64,000 nucleotides of DNA, from NCBI GenBank assembly GCA_022059125.1, contig JAEUWY010000001.1:992001-1056000 (forward strand). Reading direction: 5' to 3'. Made by a program: the position numbers and the translations under genes. Positions 10,165-20,255 of the stretch are shown here, piece after piece. Under the pieces are notes generated by a model, which did not search any database, was not told the origin of the DNA, and saw only the letters and a program-made list of their open reading frames with translations. The stretch is from Corynespora cassiicola (lineage: Eukaryota; Ascomycota; Dothideomycetes; Pleosporales; Corynesporascaceae). Every line of letters begins with the position of its first letter. Position 1 is the first letter of the stretch.

Positions 10165-10736
10165 TCAAAAGCCATCAAACTTACCCTCGCCATTGTACTC
10201 GTGAGTCAAGTCTTCGGTCTTGATCTTCTTGTAGTACTTCTCTTCCGCATCGTCATAGGGGTCATGATCAGACTCACGAGTCCTCTTATGACCTCGTGGA
10301 GACTCCAAGTACTTTTCCTTATCCTGAGGATCGCCATCTCGTCCAGAAGCCTTGCCCTTGGCCTTGGAGCTTCCGCCACTGGTATGAACAGAGCTTGCAG
10401 CTTTCTTCTTGAAAGGAGTCGTTGTGGTGGTGGTGGTGGTGCGATCAACGGTTGGTTTACCGTTGGACTTCCAGGCATGGAGACGGTTTTGGATGGCCTT
10501 CCAAGTGCAACCTAAACCCAGGTCAATTAAGTTATCATCTCATGCAGGTGCTTGGAAAACATACCTTCTCCTACTTGTTCAGCAAGATCTTGGCATAGGC
10601 TCTGACCGAGAGATATGTTGCATTTCTCGAAGATTGCCTTCAGAAGCTGCACGCGCCTATTAGTGTCAAGGACAGACAAAAAGTAATTAGGAAGACTTAC
10701 AACAGCGTCTTTCTCGGGCGTCCATCGAATAGGCAT
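10165..10736 (-). CDS. Small Myb/SANT-like protein with a poly-Thr tract, 154 residues
   Basis: Three exons (10701-10736, 10565-10646, 10165-10511). The joined start reads MPIRWTPEKDAVLLKAIFEK, then LCQDLAEQVGEGCTWKAIQNRLHAWK. This is a single helix-helix-helix with the spaced tryptophans and 'WTPEKD..LL..I' opening of Myb/SANT-type DNA-binding repeats common in fungal hypothetical proteins. A Thr8 run follows, encoded by GTGGTG repeats on the opposite strand, then a Lys/Ser/Asp-rich tail with nuclear-localisation-like basic patches. The end is the first stop in exon 3 (..EGKFDGF); a further intron at GTAAGT (10184) is possible but not needed. DNA binding is an inference from the fold-like pattern. 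Confidence 0.72.
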
Positions 10737-11193
10737 TTTGATATTGGAAAGGGCTTTCTGTGGTGGTGGTGGTGGTGTAAGTGGTATTGATTTGGAGAGA
10801 AGGGAAGCAAGAAGGCAAGCGAGGAATTGATAGCTTACCCTTTTAAGGAGTGAGAGAGGGAGGCAGGAAAGTGTTGGGGTTTGGAGGGTGAGGATGCAGA
10901 GGAGCGGCTAGAGTTATAATATATACCGCAAGGAAGGGCCGAGAAATCGGCGAGGTGAAGGTGAATGGGCCCGTTTTGAAGTTCTGGAGACTTCGTAGCA
11001 CTCTTGTGTTGCAAGGTGGAGGGACTTGGTTTGGCTGGAGTCACATTCATGCATGCAAAATCTTAGAAAAGCATTAACCTTTACTTGTTGGGGTATCACG
11101 AGCTAGAAAATGCACCCATTAGACCCCAAAAACGCCGAAGACTTATCTCCTTCACGCCCTTCACCAGGGTACCGTTCCGAAGGGATGGAACAT
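10737..11193. other. Promoter side of the small Myb-like gene and 3' side of the next gene
   Basis: About 460 bases between two minus-strand genes. A short GTGGTG repeat lies at about 10760-10778. No gene or structural RNA is evident. Confidence 0.4.
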
Positions 11194-12198
11194 CTAAACT
11201 TGGGGGCCTGCAGGAGCCTTGACCCCATCTTTGGTTTGCAAATCGCCAGTCTGAGTATCATGTTGGATCATGGTCATGTCAGAGTCGATAGACTCTGTTC
11301 CGGAGTCTTGGAGGCTGCCATTAGCCTTCTTGAAGTGGCCATTCCAATATCCAAACTGCAGACCTGAGCCATTGGAATTCTTGCCATTTCCGAGAAGGTG
11401 CATGTCGGGAGTCTTTGCGCGCTTCTTCTCGTGCCAACCTTCCCACATGGTGAGGACGGCGGGGTGCTTGGTGGTGAGGCCCAGGACAGCGGGGATGAGG
11501 GGCTCCTTCTTGCGATCCAGGATCTCGGACTCGGTCATGAGGGCCGGGTCTTGGGCTTGGGCGTCGCGGACAAAGTATTCGATCCAGCGCATCTCGTATT
11601 GAAACACGCTCTCGCGACGCCAGGGCTTGCGCAGCTTGACCTCTCCCTTGAGGGTGTGGGCGGGATACATGAAGTTTTGGTTGTTGAGCTCCTCTTTGAC
11701 GGCCTGGGTCACCTCGACGGCGGTCAGACGTCCGCGGTGGAAGAGCCAGAGCTCACGGAGTCTGCCGTTGACGTTTTCGTAGGCGACCTGGATCTCGGGG
11801 CCGCAAGGCGGAAGGTCCTTGGCGAACAAGCTGGGGACTGGGCCTGTTAGCAGGAGGTGGGACGCTGGAGCCGCATCAACGCACCGAAAGGCAGCAGGCG
11901 GGCTTCTTCGTCGGGGGAGAGCGGCTTGACGGAAACGACACTGCTTTCTCCATCGGCCATGCTGCTATGCTTGACGGGACTGTTGCCCTCAGAGGATGCA
12001 GTATCATACCATTCGTCGTCGCCTGGAAAGCTCGTCAGAGGGATGCGCGTCGGGCGGCATGGCGGAGGGCTGCTTACCCTGGTCATTCACCACCACTTCC
12101 GGATCGGGAGAGGCGGCGGAACCCTGCTGGTGGGCGGGGCCCGGCTGTGGGGCGTGGCGTCGCTCTTGCAACTTGAGGAAGAAGTGGCTGGGAGGCAT
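11194..12198 (-). CDS. Unrecognised conserved-looking protein, 300 residues
   Basis: Three exons (12078-12198, 11885-12022, 11194-11837) with good donors (GTAAGC, GTGCGT) and acceptors give one frame of 300 residues from the ATG of MPPSHFFLKLQERR. A short acidic and Ser-rich region leads to LSPDEEARLLPFVPSLFAKD and then an ordered block of about 120 residues with many aromatic residues, such as GRLRELWLFHRGRLTAVEV, LNNQNFMYPAHTLKGEVKLR and FQYEMRWIEYFVRDAQAQDP. The tail is Asn/Ser/Thr-rich. I do not recognise the family. The ordered core, the clean splice sites and ordinary codon use argue that it is real. Confidence 0.72.
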
Positions 12199-12375
12199 GC
12201 TCGGGTCTCGCAGCGCTGGCGCGATACGACGGGGAGTGGAGGGAGAGAAGGCTTGCTCGGGTGGGCGAGAGAGGTACAATTGGATTGGGGGCTGCTATCT
12301 AGAGCTACCTTGGGTACGCTAGTAACCGCTTGGGGCTCCAGCGCTGCCGACGCGATGTCATGTGAAGCGGTGACG

Positions 12376-14157
12376 TCATCGCAGAGCGCCCTCAGCCTCT
12401 GCCTCGTCCGCTTCCTCCACTTCCTCCAGCTCTTCTATCTCCTCGGCCCATGCAGCCTCGTCGGCCTCGTCACGCTCCGTTGCGCCCTGGATCGCCCTGA
12501 CTGCCCGCACCGTCTTCTGCCGCTTCAACGCCGTCTCCTCCCGCTGCTGCTGCCGCTCCTTCTCGCGCTCCTCCATCTTCTTGAGCTCTGCAGACCAGAG
12601 TGCCAAATCGTCCCAAGAGGGCGCCTGCCGCTTGGAGAGGGCCTTGTCGTCGTCGGCGTCCTGCTGCGCTTCATCCATGATGCTGCGCAGAAAGTTGTCA
12701 TATGTGTAACCTTCGTCGTTCTCCGTCTTGTTCATCTCGTCGAGCCATTCCCTGTACTTGAGCTCGGAAAAGTGTGTGGCCCATACAAGGTGGTGCGCCT
12801 CGGCCGGCATCTTCAAGTCGCTGCTCTTGCACCGCTCCCGAATCCTGCGCAGCGCGTCCCTCTGGCGGTCAAGGATTGTCTCGATGCTGCCAGTGCTCTC
12901 GTTCACAGAACCCCAGCGCTTGTCGTCGTTCAGGTCCCGCAGATTCCGGATCGCGTACTGTGCAATTATGCTCTTGTCCTCGCCCCAGCGCTTCTGAATC
13001 CTCGCAGTGACACTGCCCGGATCGACCAAATTGGTGGCGTTGGAGAACTCCCCTGCCTTCTCCTTCAAATTGGCATCAGCAGCCGCGTACTCATCAGCAG
13101 CAGTGACTTTAACCGTGGCAGGGTTTGCGGCAGTGGTCGGTGTCGTGGGAGAAGAAGACTCGGTTGGGTCAACTGCAGCGCGGCCATCTTCGTTGGCTTC
13201 AGCAACGTGCTGAGCATAGATCCGGATAGTATCCCTGGTCTCCTCATACGCAGTCCGGCTTGAAGGATCCTCCAGAGTCCTCAACTGGTTTGTGGGGGTG
13301 GGAGTGGGAGTTGATGTGTTGGGCTCTTTGCCATGCTCTGGAACGAAGGCTGGGCTCCGTTCTGCTATGGGGCTATACTTGCTGGCCCAATATCCATCGC
13401 CACAGAAAGCATTGCCCATAGAAGGGGCCACAGGATCCGTGACATCGTTATCACCACTCAATTGAGTAAGAGACTTCTGGGTGGAGAGGGTGGGTACAGT
13501 CTGGGTCGTGGTCATGTCTCGGAGTGCGGGTCGCTTGTCACGGGTAGCCATCGAGGGGACGACTTGGGCAGTCTTTGCCGACGAGAAGGCAGGGCGCTTG
13601 CCGCGCGAGGTGCCCAATGGTGGAGCAACTTGGGGCAACTTTGCGGGTGGAACAGATGGATGCCTCTTCTCCACCATGTCTGTATCTGCGCTGGAGGCAT
13701 GGCTCTTGGCACTCTTGATTGTGTCTGCTCTCTTGCGGCCCTCGGCTTGCTTCTCTTCGGTCGTGTTGTCTTGCATACGGATATCGTCCTCGTCACGCAC
13801 TCTGTGCATCCATTCATCAATTGTGCTCATCCGATTCAGTTTGGCCAGGATGGATTCCACGGTATTCTCTGCAACTGCCTTTTGCTCTTCATCCAGGGCT
13901 TTCACTTTGCCCATGGCTGGCGCTACCCATTCAGGCTCCTCGTCGGTGTCGGCCTCGGGAGGCTCATCTTCTACAGGTGCCGCCGCCGCCATCGTCTGCA
14001 CTGAATTGTAAACGTGAACGTCCATGGCGGCTGGCGCTGCCCTGAACAGCTTGTAACTACCGGCTTCGGAGGTGTTCGTGGTTTGTACCGGCAGAGAGCT
14101 TGCAGAGACGCGTTTCGCCGCGCGAGCCCTCGTGGTTGCCTCGTTGTTGTCAGCCAT
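12376..14157 (-). CDS. Unrecognised large acidic/coiled-coil protein, 593 residues
   Basis: A single exon from the ATG of MADNNEATTRARAAKR. Around residues 35-130 there is a possibly conserved block (SYKLFRAAPAAMDVHVYNS, EEPEWVAPAMGKVKALDE, LNRMSTIDEWMHRVRDEDD). The middle is Ser/Thr/Pro-rich and repetitive (PTPTPT). The last ~200 residues are helical and charged: KAGEFSNATNLVDPGSVTAR, RIRERCKSSDLKMPAEAHHL, then a Glu/Arg-rich segment ending in a run of Glu/Ala (EEIEELEEVEEADEAEAEG), which looks like a coiled coil. I recognise no family. The gene starts divergently from nothing close; HOM3 lies upstream on the same strand, 0.8 kb away. Confidence 0.72.
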   Translation of the reverse strand: MADNNEATTRARAAKRVSASSLPVQTTNTSEAGSYKLFRAAPAAMDVHVYNSVQTMAAAAPVEDEPPEADTDEEPEWVAPAMGKVKALDEEQKAVAENTVESILAKLNRMSTIDEWMHRVRDEDDIRMQDNTTEEKQAEGRKRADTIKSAKSHASSADTDMVEKRHPSVPPAKLPQVAPPLGTSRGKRPAFSSAKTAQVVPSMATRDKRPALRDMTTTQTVPTLSTQKSLTQLSGDNDVTDPVAPSMGNAFCGDGYWASKYSPIAERSPAFVPEHGKEPNTSTPTPTPTNQLRTLEDPSSRTAYEETRDTIRIYAQHVAEANEDGRAAVDPTESSSPTTPTTAANPATVKVTAADEYAAADANLKEKAGEFSNATNLVDPGSVTARIQKRWGEDKSIIAQYAIRNLRDLNDDKRWGSVNESTGSIETILDRQRDALRRIRERCKSSDLKMPAEAHHLVWATHFSELKYREWLDEMNKTENDEGYTYDNFLRSIMDEAQQDADDDKALSKRQAPSWDDLALWSAELKKMEEREKERQQQREETALKRQKTVRAVRAIQGATERDEADEAAWAEEIEELEEVEEADEAEAEGALR

Positions 14158-14971
14158 TTTCAATCGCCAACAATGCCGTTGTAATGGCAAGGTCGAGATG
14201 TTATAGAAAGTGGGAGGGTCTCACCAAGTCCTCAGAAGCTGACTGCAGCTCTCGTCGTAGATACTCGTAGCAGGCAGTTCTGGTGTGCAAGCGAAGCCGA
14301 AGTGTCTGGAGCTCGTTGATGGTACCCAAATACAGAGGACACCGCTTAGTCGAGAGCGTACTAACGGAGTTGCTTCAAAGTTGAAGTTGCTCTCGGAACG
14401 GAAGCCAGGCGATGTCGTGGGTGGAAGGGCGAGGGTGCTGTCCCCTTCTGCCAGCCACGACGGTACCGCAAGCAAGAGCCCCGAAACCCCAAATTTCAAT
14501 CGTGACGTGAAGAAGGTGGATTTCGTGGGAGGTAGAGAGGTTTTTTGGGTGTGGTGGTGACCACTCATGGGTCGTTGGGTGGCGAGTGGTAGGGAGGAAA
14601 GAGAGTGAGCCCCGAGGTGGAGGGCGGGCGAAAGTCGACCTCTGCGTCGGAGTGAAAGCAACTTTTGTGTCAAGGTGAAGGCAGTCGAGCCTGGCAAGGC
14701 GCAAAGTGAGAGAAGAAGCTCAGGCAGACTCCGACGCCGGCGCTCTCGCTGCGTTTGTTGCGTAGGGCTCACAAAAGGCCAGTCAGTGGCGAGCGTCACC
14801 AAAAAGGAAAGATGAGTTGATGCGTGGGTGAAATGTGATATTGAGAACACTCCCTTTTTGACAAATTGCAGACAATACACATGGAAATATCCATTTGCAA
14901 CAAAAATCAAAGGACATGCCAAACCTTGACCCTGTATGAGCCGTATATCGAACTCCACCAATGCAAATGCT
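14158..14971. other. Intergenic stretch between HOM3 and the acidic-protein gene
   Basis: About 810 bases covering the HOM3 3' region and the upstream region of the acidic-protein gene. Open frames here have no family signal and seem to be chance. No repeats or RNA genes are seen. Confidence 0.4.
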
Positions 14972-16696
14972 CTATTCCAAAAACGTGAAAAGATTAGTAT
15001 GCACAACGTTCAAGGCGCGATCAGCCTCGCGCTCTTCAATGACGCAGCTAATGTTGATTTCGCTGGCACCTATAGACACGCTTAATGTTAGCTGCTGTCT
15101 TAAGATACTAACTCTAAGCATTATGAGCGTACCTTGTGAGATCATCTCGATGTTGATAGAGTTTTGACCCAAGACGGAGAAGAATCTACCAGAAATCTGA
15201 AGGGTTAGTCTTTTTGTCTTGCCAATGACGGGCGTTTCACTTACGCCAATCATGTTCTTCAGCTGCTTTCCCACCAGGCTGACAATGGCCATTCTCGGGA
15301 CAATGTCAATGGCACCAAGCTCGCTGAGCTCGTTGATGGCGCCCTGAAGATCCTGGTCCTGGATGCTATACTCATCCTCTCCCTCGCCACTCAACAAAGC
15401 CGACTCGGAATGCAACGCCATGGAGACGTGAACCTCGGATGAGGAAATCAGATCGACGGACAAATGCCACTTGTCGAGAATGCTGAATATGTTCATGAGG
15501 AAGCCGTGGGCTCGGGTGCGCTTGTTGCTATGCACGTTGAGAACCACAATGTCGTGCTTGATGGTGACAGCAGTAGGGCGTTTGGGGCGCTGAAGCTGGG
15601 ATATGGCGCTAGAAGAACGGGTGCGGAACAACTTGGAGTCCCTGAGCGGAGCACGTAGATCGATGTCATCCAAGGCGTCGGGGAAGATGACGGTTCCGCT
15701 GTTGCGCGGGTTCATGACGTTCTTGATGCGAATGGGGATGCGGGCCCTGATTACTTGCTCCATGGTGAATGGATGGATAACCTCGGAGCCGTAGAATGTC
15801 AACTCAGCAGCTTCGGACGGGGTGACGCTGGACAAGAGGCGGGCGGTGGGCACCTTTCGGGGGTCGGCGGTGAAGATTCCATCCACCTCCTTCCAGACCT
15901 GCAATTCCTGAGCGCCAATACCAACCGCGACCAGAGCAGCACAGAGGTCCGTGTAGCCACGCCCGATGGAGGTCAAGATGCCTCCAGGGACATTGCCAAA
16001 GTAGCCCGTAATGACGGGGACCTTTTCTCCGCAGGCCTCGACCTCTCTGGCCAGGGCAGCAGCGAGATCCTTGTAAAACTTCTCGCCTAGGCCCTTTGTG
16101 GGCGCATTGGATTTGACCACATCAGAGAGGTCAACGTACTGGGCAGGCACGCCACGGTCCTGCAGCAGCGCGGCCATGTAGCGGCAGCTCAACTTCTCGC
16201 CTTTGCTAATGATTTTGTCCTGGGCGCGGTTGGTGACCTCCTCCAGGTGCTGGGCCGACTCGAGGATCTTGGTCAGGCCCTCGCACTCGGCGTTGACGTC
16301 GGCAACAAAGGCGGCCAGGATGTCCTCGGAGGCGAGCGTGTCCTTGCCCGTCTGGATGTGGTCAAGACGGATTGCCTCGACCTCGGCGTCATAGCCGCGG
16401 GAGCCAGCCAGCTCGGCGGCACGGGCGGCGCGCAGCAGTCGATTGGTGGTGCCCTCCTTCTTTGTGTTGTTGCTCCTCGCCGAGCACACAATAGCGGTGC
16501 GATTGTCGCGGGTGTCCGTCTTCACGATGCTCGCAATGTTCTCTGCGAACTTGCCGACGGACGTGCCGCCAAACTTGAGCACATTCCACTTCTTGAGCGC
16601 AGCCGCTTCGGGCGGGGTGTAGCCTCCGGGCAGGTCCTTCTCTTCCGTGTGCGCTATCCTCTGCGACTCGTGCGTGTGGCCGTTGACGGCAGACAT
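14972..16696 (-). CDS. HOM3: Aspartokinase (first step of Thr/Met synthesis)
   Basis: Three exons (15245-16696, 15133-15196, 14972-15069) give 537 residues. It starts MSAVNGHTHE and has the amino-acid-kinase nucleotide loop KFGGTSVGK (residues 41-49), IISKGEKLSCRYMAALLQ, GYFGNVPGGILTSIGRGYTD (substrate region) and WKEVDGIFTADPRKV. C-terminal ACT domains follow: IVVLNVHSNKRTRAHGFLMN and, across the introns, MIG|ISGRFFSVLGQNSINIEMIS|GASEINISCVIEE. It phosphorylates aspartate; threonine feedback through the ACT domains is known for fungal Hom3. Both introns (48 and 63 bases) are in phase and lack stops, so unspliced RNA would also be open, but the spliced sequence is the conserved one. The gene lies head-on downstream of BUR1, on the same strand. 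Confidence 0.95.
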   Translation of the reverse strand: MSAVNGHTHESQRIAHTEEKDLPGGYTPPEAAALKKWNVLKFGGTSVGKFAENIASIVKTDTRDNRTAIVCSARSNNTKKEGTTNRLLRAARAAELAGSRGYDAEVEAIRLDHIQTGKDTLASEDILAAFVADVNAECEGLTKILESAQHLEEVTNRAQDKIISKGEKLSCRYMAALLQDRGVPAQYVDLSDVVKSNAPTKGLGEKFYKDLAAALAREVEACGEKVPVITGYFGNVPGGILTSIGRGYTDLCAALVAVGIGAQELQVWKEVDGIFTADPRKVPTARLLSSVTPSEAAELTFYGSEVIHPFTMEQVIRARIPIRIKNVMNPRNSGTVIFPDALDDIDLRAPLRDSKLFRTRSSSAISQLQRPKRPTAVTIKHDIVVLNVHSNKRTRAHGFLMNIFSILDKWHLSVDLISSSEVHVSMALHSESALLSGEGEDEYSIQDQDLQGAINELSELGAIDIVPRMAIVSLVGKQLKNMIGVSETPVIGKTKRLTLQISGRFFSVLGQNSINIEMISQGTLIMLRVSILRQQLTLSVSIGASEINISCVIEEREADRALNVVHTNLFTFLE

Positions 16697-17569
16697 TGTG
16701 AAAGCGGGCGAGGGGGGTTCGAACAAGAGCGAGCGCAGCGGCGGAAACTGACTTGGCACGAGGGAACAAAGAGGCGAGGATGGTGTCTGCGGTGGGATGG
16801 TTGGGAGGGGGCGTCGGGGGCAGCAATTGGGGGTTGCAGTGTAGCGGTAAGCCCAAGTGTGAGTCTTAAAAGCCGTCGAATCCAGGCTGGTGGGGAAATT
16901 TCGGCGGGGCCTGCAAGCGGGCTAGAGGTCCGCCATCGGTGGCTGAATGGGTCAATCACGCCGGCCAAGCACCACTGCGCCCGAAAAACTTCAGATGCCG
17001 TCGGCATCAGCCAGCCCGCCATTCGAGGGCGAGGCCGCGCGCCCGGCGAATCGCATGGCCGCAGTTCCCGACGGCGTGGGGCTGGCTGGCCTCAGCGAGT
17101 CGTCCACGGCGCTGCGGGAGTGTGCATTGCGGGGGAACACGTTCGCCTCGTGACATGCCCGGGCGGCATCTATGCATCGTTATCGCCTGCCGACTCATTT
17201 TGAAATCTCACCACAGCCGTCCAAGACGGGGCCGCTGGGCCGAGATCGCTGCTGAGCTTGTTGAGTGGTGTGATGTCACCGTGGGCCGCCTGCGCCTGGA
17301 CGTGGGAAAGCTTGAACAGACATTGCATCCAACTACCTTGTGTATCATTTCTCAAAAGCTTGGGATCACTACCTAAAAGTAGGCCTAGCTTGAGGGGGAA
17401 TCTCGTGTGCGCCGTGAAAATGCTTCAAGTTGCCAACAACGCCGTGTGCTCCCGCCGAAACCGCCCGGTCCAACAGACGCCGTTGCCCCCAGCCATCAAG
17501 TGCCAGTCCAATCTGCGCCGTGACATCCGACAATAGGCCCTGGGGATTAACTGTGTGAAAACCACTCTC
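16697..17569. other. HOM3 promoter and BUR1 3' region
   Basis: About 870 GC-rich bases between two minus-strand genes. I searched for a perfect Gcn4/Cpc1 site (TGACTCA) for HOM3 and found only a near match (CGACTCA, about 17189). No coding or RNA gene is evident. Confidence 0.4.
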
Positions 17570-19285
17570 CTAACGCCGGTAAATGTCCCGGTCCCTCTCG
17601 CGGTTCCTATCCCGTCGATCGGGGCTCCTGGATCGGGTCCTGCCGTCGCGACGCTCGCGGCCAAAGTTCCTCGAATCCCCGCCCGGCCCTCCTGGCCGGT
17701 CCCTATAGTTCCTGCCACGGTCGGAGCGATCGTCTGGGTAGCCGTCGCGAGAGTGGCCCGAGTCGCGTGATCCCCGTCGTGGTGGTCGGTCGTCTGGGTC
17801 TCGTGACCTCCTCTCTTCGCCGCGGCGAGCCTCTCCGCCATAGCTGGGGATGTACGTGTCCCCTGGAGGGCCTCGGTGGGGAACCCGCTCTCCGCCAGGC
17901 CCATATCGAGGGGGCTGGGGGAGAGGGTGACGGCCCTCGCCAGGGGGAGGAGGTAGGTGGCTTCCACCTCGATCAGCGCCGTTGCCCCAGTTGGGGCGGT
18001 GGCCAGGGGGCGGAGGCGGAGGAGCTCGCTGGTCGTAAGGGCCGCCGCGACGGTCATAGCCTCCACGGGGACGATCGGCACCGGGAGGACCTCTATCGTA
18101 TCGTCCACGGTCTCCATTCATCCAGTGGCCACCGTTTGGTGGACCCGACCCATTCCAGTCGCCATTGGGACCACCGCCGACGGTTCCGCCTGCGGGGGCA
18201 GGAGGCAGAGCCTGTTTCTGGCCGCGAGCGTTGCGACGGTCAAGCTCGTGTGAGTCGGCAAATGTAGGGATGTCCTCTTCGCGCATGGGCTTGGGCTCCT
18301 CCTTGAAGTACGGGTGGTCCATGGCGTCCATGGCATTGATGCGCTTGCGCCAATCGAGCTTCAGCAACTGGCTCAGTAGGTCAAGGCCGGAAGGGCTCAG
18401 CTCTCGGAACACGTTGGGCAGGTTGCCAGTGTGGTGTGCAAAAGCCTTGACGGGCTCTGCTCCCGGCAACGTGTTCCATCCGGGCATGGTAACGTCGGTA
18501 GGGGAGCCTACCATCTCGAAGATGATCTGGGCCTGATGCAGATCGCTCTGGCCGGACAGGATAGGCTTGCGTTTGAACATTTCGCCAAAGACGCAGCCAG
18601 CGCCCCACATGTCGATGGCAGGCGTGTACCGTCGGAGCTGGAGAAGCAACTCGGGTGGGCGGTACCATCGCGTCACCACCAGCGTGGTGTAGTCACGACG
18701 GGCCTCGCCGTTGCCCTTGCCACGCTGAGGTACAGGCTCATCGTAATGGCGCGCCAGACCAAAGTCGGCAATCTGGAGACGACCGCGGTTGTTGATGAGC
18801 AAGTTGGCGGCCTTCATGTCTCGATGAAGAATGTGATTGTCGTGCAAGTAACGGAGGCCCTTGAACAACTGAAGCATGTAGCACTTGATCTGTGCCTCGG
18901 TGAATCTGACTTCGGGGTTGTCGAGCAGGCCGGAAAGATCGTGGTCCATGTATGGAGTCACCATGTAAAGGATGGCGCGCTTTCTGCCTTCGGCCTTGGG
19001 GCGCTCGACGGCCATCTCTTCCAGTTTCAGGACGTTGTCGTGGGAGAGCATTTTCAGCAGCTTGATCTCTCGCAGGGCGGTGATGGGGAAGCCGTCCTTT
19101 TCGTTGTGCATGAGAATCTTCTTGAGGGCGAAGACATTGCCGGTGCGGATGTGCCTCGCCTTGTGGACCTCTCCAAAGGTGCCCTCGCCCAGCTTTTGCA
19201 TCATCTCGTACTCGGAGATCTTGGAGCAGCCGCGGAAGCGACGCGTGATGCCCTTGGGCGGGGTCGCGGCGACGGGGGTGGCCAT
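17570..19285 (-). CDS. BUR1: Cyclin-dependent kinase Bur1/Sgv1 (Cdk9-like)
   Basis: Single exon, 571 residues from the ATG of [12 protein letters not shown]. The kinase domain shows the glycine loop LGEGTFGEV (32-40), the VAIK-type lysine (55), PITALRE (67-73, the cyclin-binding helix variant of Cdk9/Bur1), HRDMKAAN (154-161), DFG (174-176), and an activation segment [19 protein letters not shown] with the T-loop threonine. The conserved CDK end [15 protein letters not shown] follows. The C-terminal ~220 residues are Gly/Pro/Arg/Asp-rich with RDR and RG repeats and look disordered. In fungi Bur1 with cyclin Bur2 phosphorylates the Pol II CTD and Spt5 to promote elongation. There is an alternative upstream in-frame non-ATG codon stretch that I do not use. 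Confidence 0.94.
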   Translation of the reverse strand: MATPVAATPPKGITRRFRGCSKISEYEMMQKLGEGTFGEVHKARHIRTGNVFALKKILMHNEKDGFPITALREIKLLKMLSHDNVLKLEEMAVERPKAEGRKRAILYMVTPYMDHDLSGLLDNPEVRFTEAQIKCYMLQLFKGLRYLHDNHILHRDMKAANLLINNRGRLQIADFGLARHYDEPVPQRGKGNGEARRDYTTLVVTRWYRPPELLLQLRRYTPAIDMWGAGCVFGEMFKRKPILSGQSDLHQAQIIFEMVGSPTDVTMPGWNTLPGAEPVKAFAHHTGNLPNVFRELSPSGLDLLSQLLKLDWRKRINAMDAMDHPYFKEEPKPMREEDIPTFADSHELDRRNARGQKQALPPAPAGGTVGGGPNGDWNGSGPPNGGHWMNGDRGRYDRGPPGADRPRGGYDRRGGPYDQRAPPPPPPGHRPNWGNGADRGGSHLPPPPGEGRHPLPQPPRYGPGGERVPHRGPPGDTYIPSYGGEARRGEERRSRDPDDRPPRRGSRDSGHSRDGYPDDRSDRGRNYRDRPGGPGGDSRNFGRERRDGRTRSRSPDRRDRNRERDRDIYRR

Positions 19286-19754
19286 GGTGGGCGAGGATGA
19301 AGAGCGCGTCGTGGGGGATCCAGGCAAAGAAAGTTGAGGCGTGTGGTGCGCCGCGGAGCTGTGTTGAAGGAGAGATCAAGGCCGCAGTTTTGGGGCGCGG
19401 GAGACTGGGTCAAGAGTCGCCACAGCAGGCGCTGCCATCCGGTGCGCGCGGCGGGCTGGCTATGGGCTGCTGGGACCGGAGCGCGGTGAGCTCATCGAAG
19501 GTAGGAGAAGGACGGACGGAGCGATGGCTGCGACGACGCATGCGATGGAGGAGCCGCGAGGACGATGCCAAGCCGCCAGTGACCAGGGTCCACGGCTGCT
19601 TCGATCGAACCTCACCTCACCTTCACCACGACCCAGACAGCAACCCGCCCGCGCCATTGTCCGCCAACAGGTACGTCTTCGCGCCCCGTCTGCCCTCCAC
19701 GCCCGCCTGCGCGCCCTGCTGACTCCCAATCGCAACCCCCAGCTCGCCTTCACC
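19286..19754. promoter_or_regulatory. Divergent promoter between BUR1 and the small complex I gene
   Basis: About 470 bases between two outward start codons. A GTACGT donor (about 19671) and a CCCCAG acceptor (about 19740) just before the ATG of the plus-strand gene could define a 5' UTR intron. I see no clear TATA box. Confidence 0.4.
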
Positions 19755-19980
19755 ATGGGTCCGCCAAAGTACCCGCCCCAGGGCAACCACCCCATCCACA
19801 TCCACCCCGTGCGCCCGCTCTACAGGTTTGCCGCCACTGCCCTCGGCGCCTCCATGTGGTTCTTCGTGCGTCGTCCCGCCCCTTCGACAGGCTCTGGCTG
19901 ACCGATCCTCGCAGTTGATGTACCGCGCGAAGAAAGACGGGCCCGCCCTCCTTGGCTGGAAGCACCCTTGGGACCATTGA
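19755..19980 (+). CDS. Probable complex I accessory subunit, NDUFB2-like, 58 residues
   Basis: Two exons (19755-19865, 19915-19980) across a 49-base intron (GTGCGT...GCAG) give 58 residues starting MGPPKYPPQGNHP. One membrane segment is centred on FAATALGASMWFF|LMYRAK, followed by KDGPALLGWKHPWDH. The pattern of a short N-tail, 'G.SMWFF..YR..KDG..LLG..HPW' and a tiny size fits the small single-span NDUFB2/AGGG-type subunits of mitochondrial NADH:ubiquinone oxidoreductase, and I believe fungi have a close match. The similarity is judged by eye, so the name is tentative; the gene itself looks sure, given the clean splice sites. Confidence 0.62.
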
Positions 19981-20255
19981 GCCGCCCGTAGAGGCAGCAG
20001 AGGGCTCAATTGCAACGGACAGCCGGCATTTGTTATTCGGATCACTGTACATATACCTAGCCGCGCCACTCCGGCCGCGCCGTGGGTCGAGGCTACGAAG
20101 CTGCGGCATGTAGTCACGGTATTGCCAAGACATATCAAATCAACCAAGCCAGCATCCGATGCTGTGTCGACCCATGTAGAAGAATAGAAAAATTGTACTA
20201 CGCCGTTCTTGACACCCTGCGCCTCACGGTCCATCTCTCCTCATCCATGCTCCGT

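Noticed and set aside
11857..13263. A 468-residue plus-strand frame
   Set aside because: It lies antisense to two minus-strand genes with normal splicing and composition; its Leu/Arg-rich content is a mirror of acidic, Ser/Glu-rich codons.
14221..15006. A 261-residue minus-strand frame downstream of HOM3
   Set aside because: It starts past the HOM3 stop, uses unlikely codons, and matches no family; the HOM3 3' region explains its position.
17183..17191. A Gcn4-like site ahead of HOM3
   Set aside because: CGACTCA is one base off the consensus and is about 490 bases upstream; too weak to report.
18431..19300. A 289-residue plus-strand frame
   Set aside because: It is the mirror of the BUR1 kinase domain, whose motifs are complete on the minus strand.
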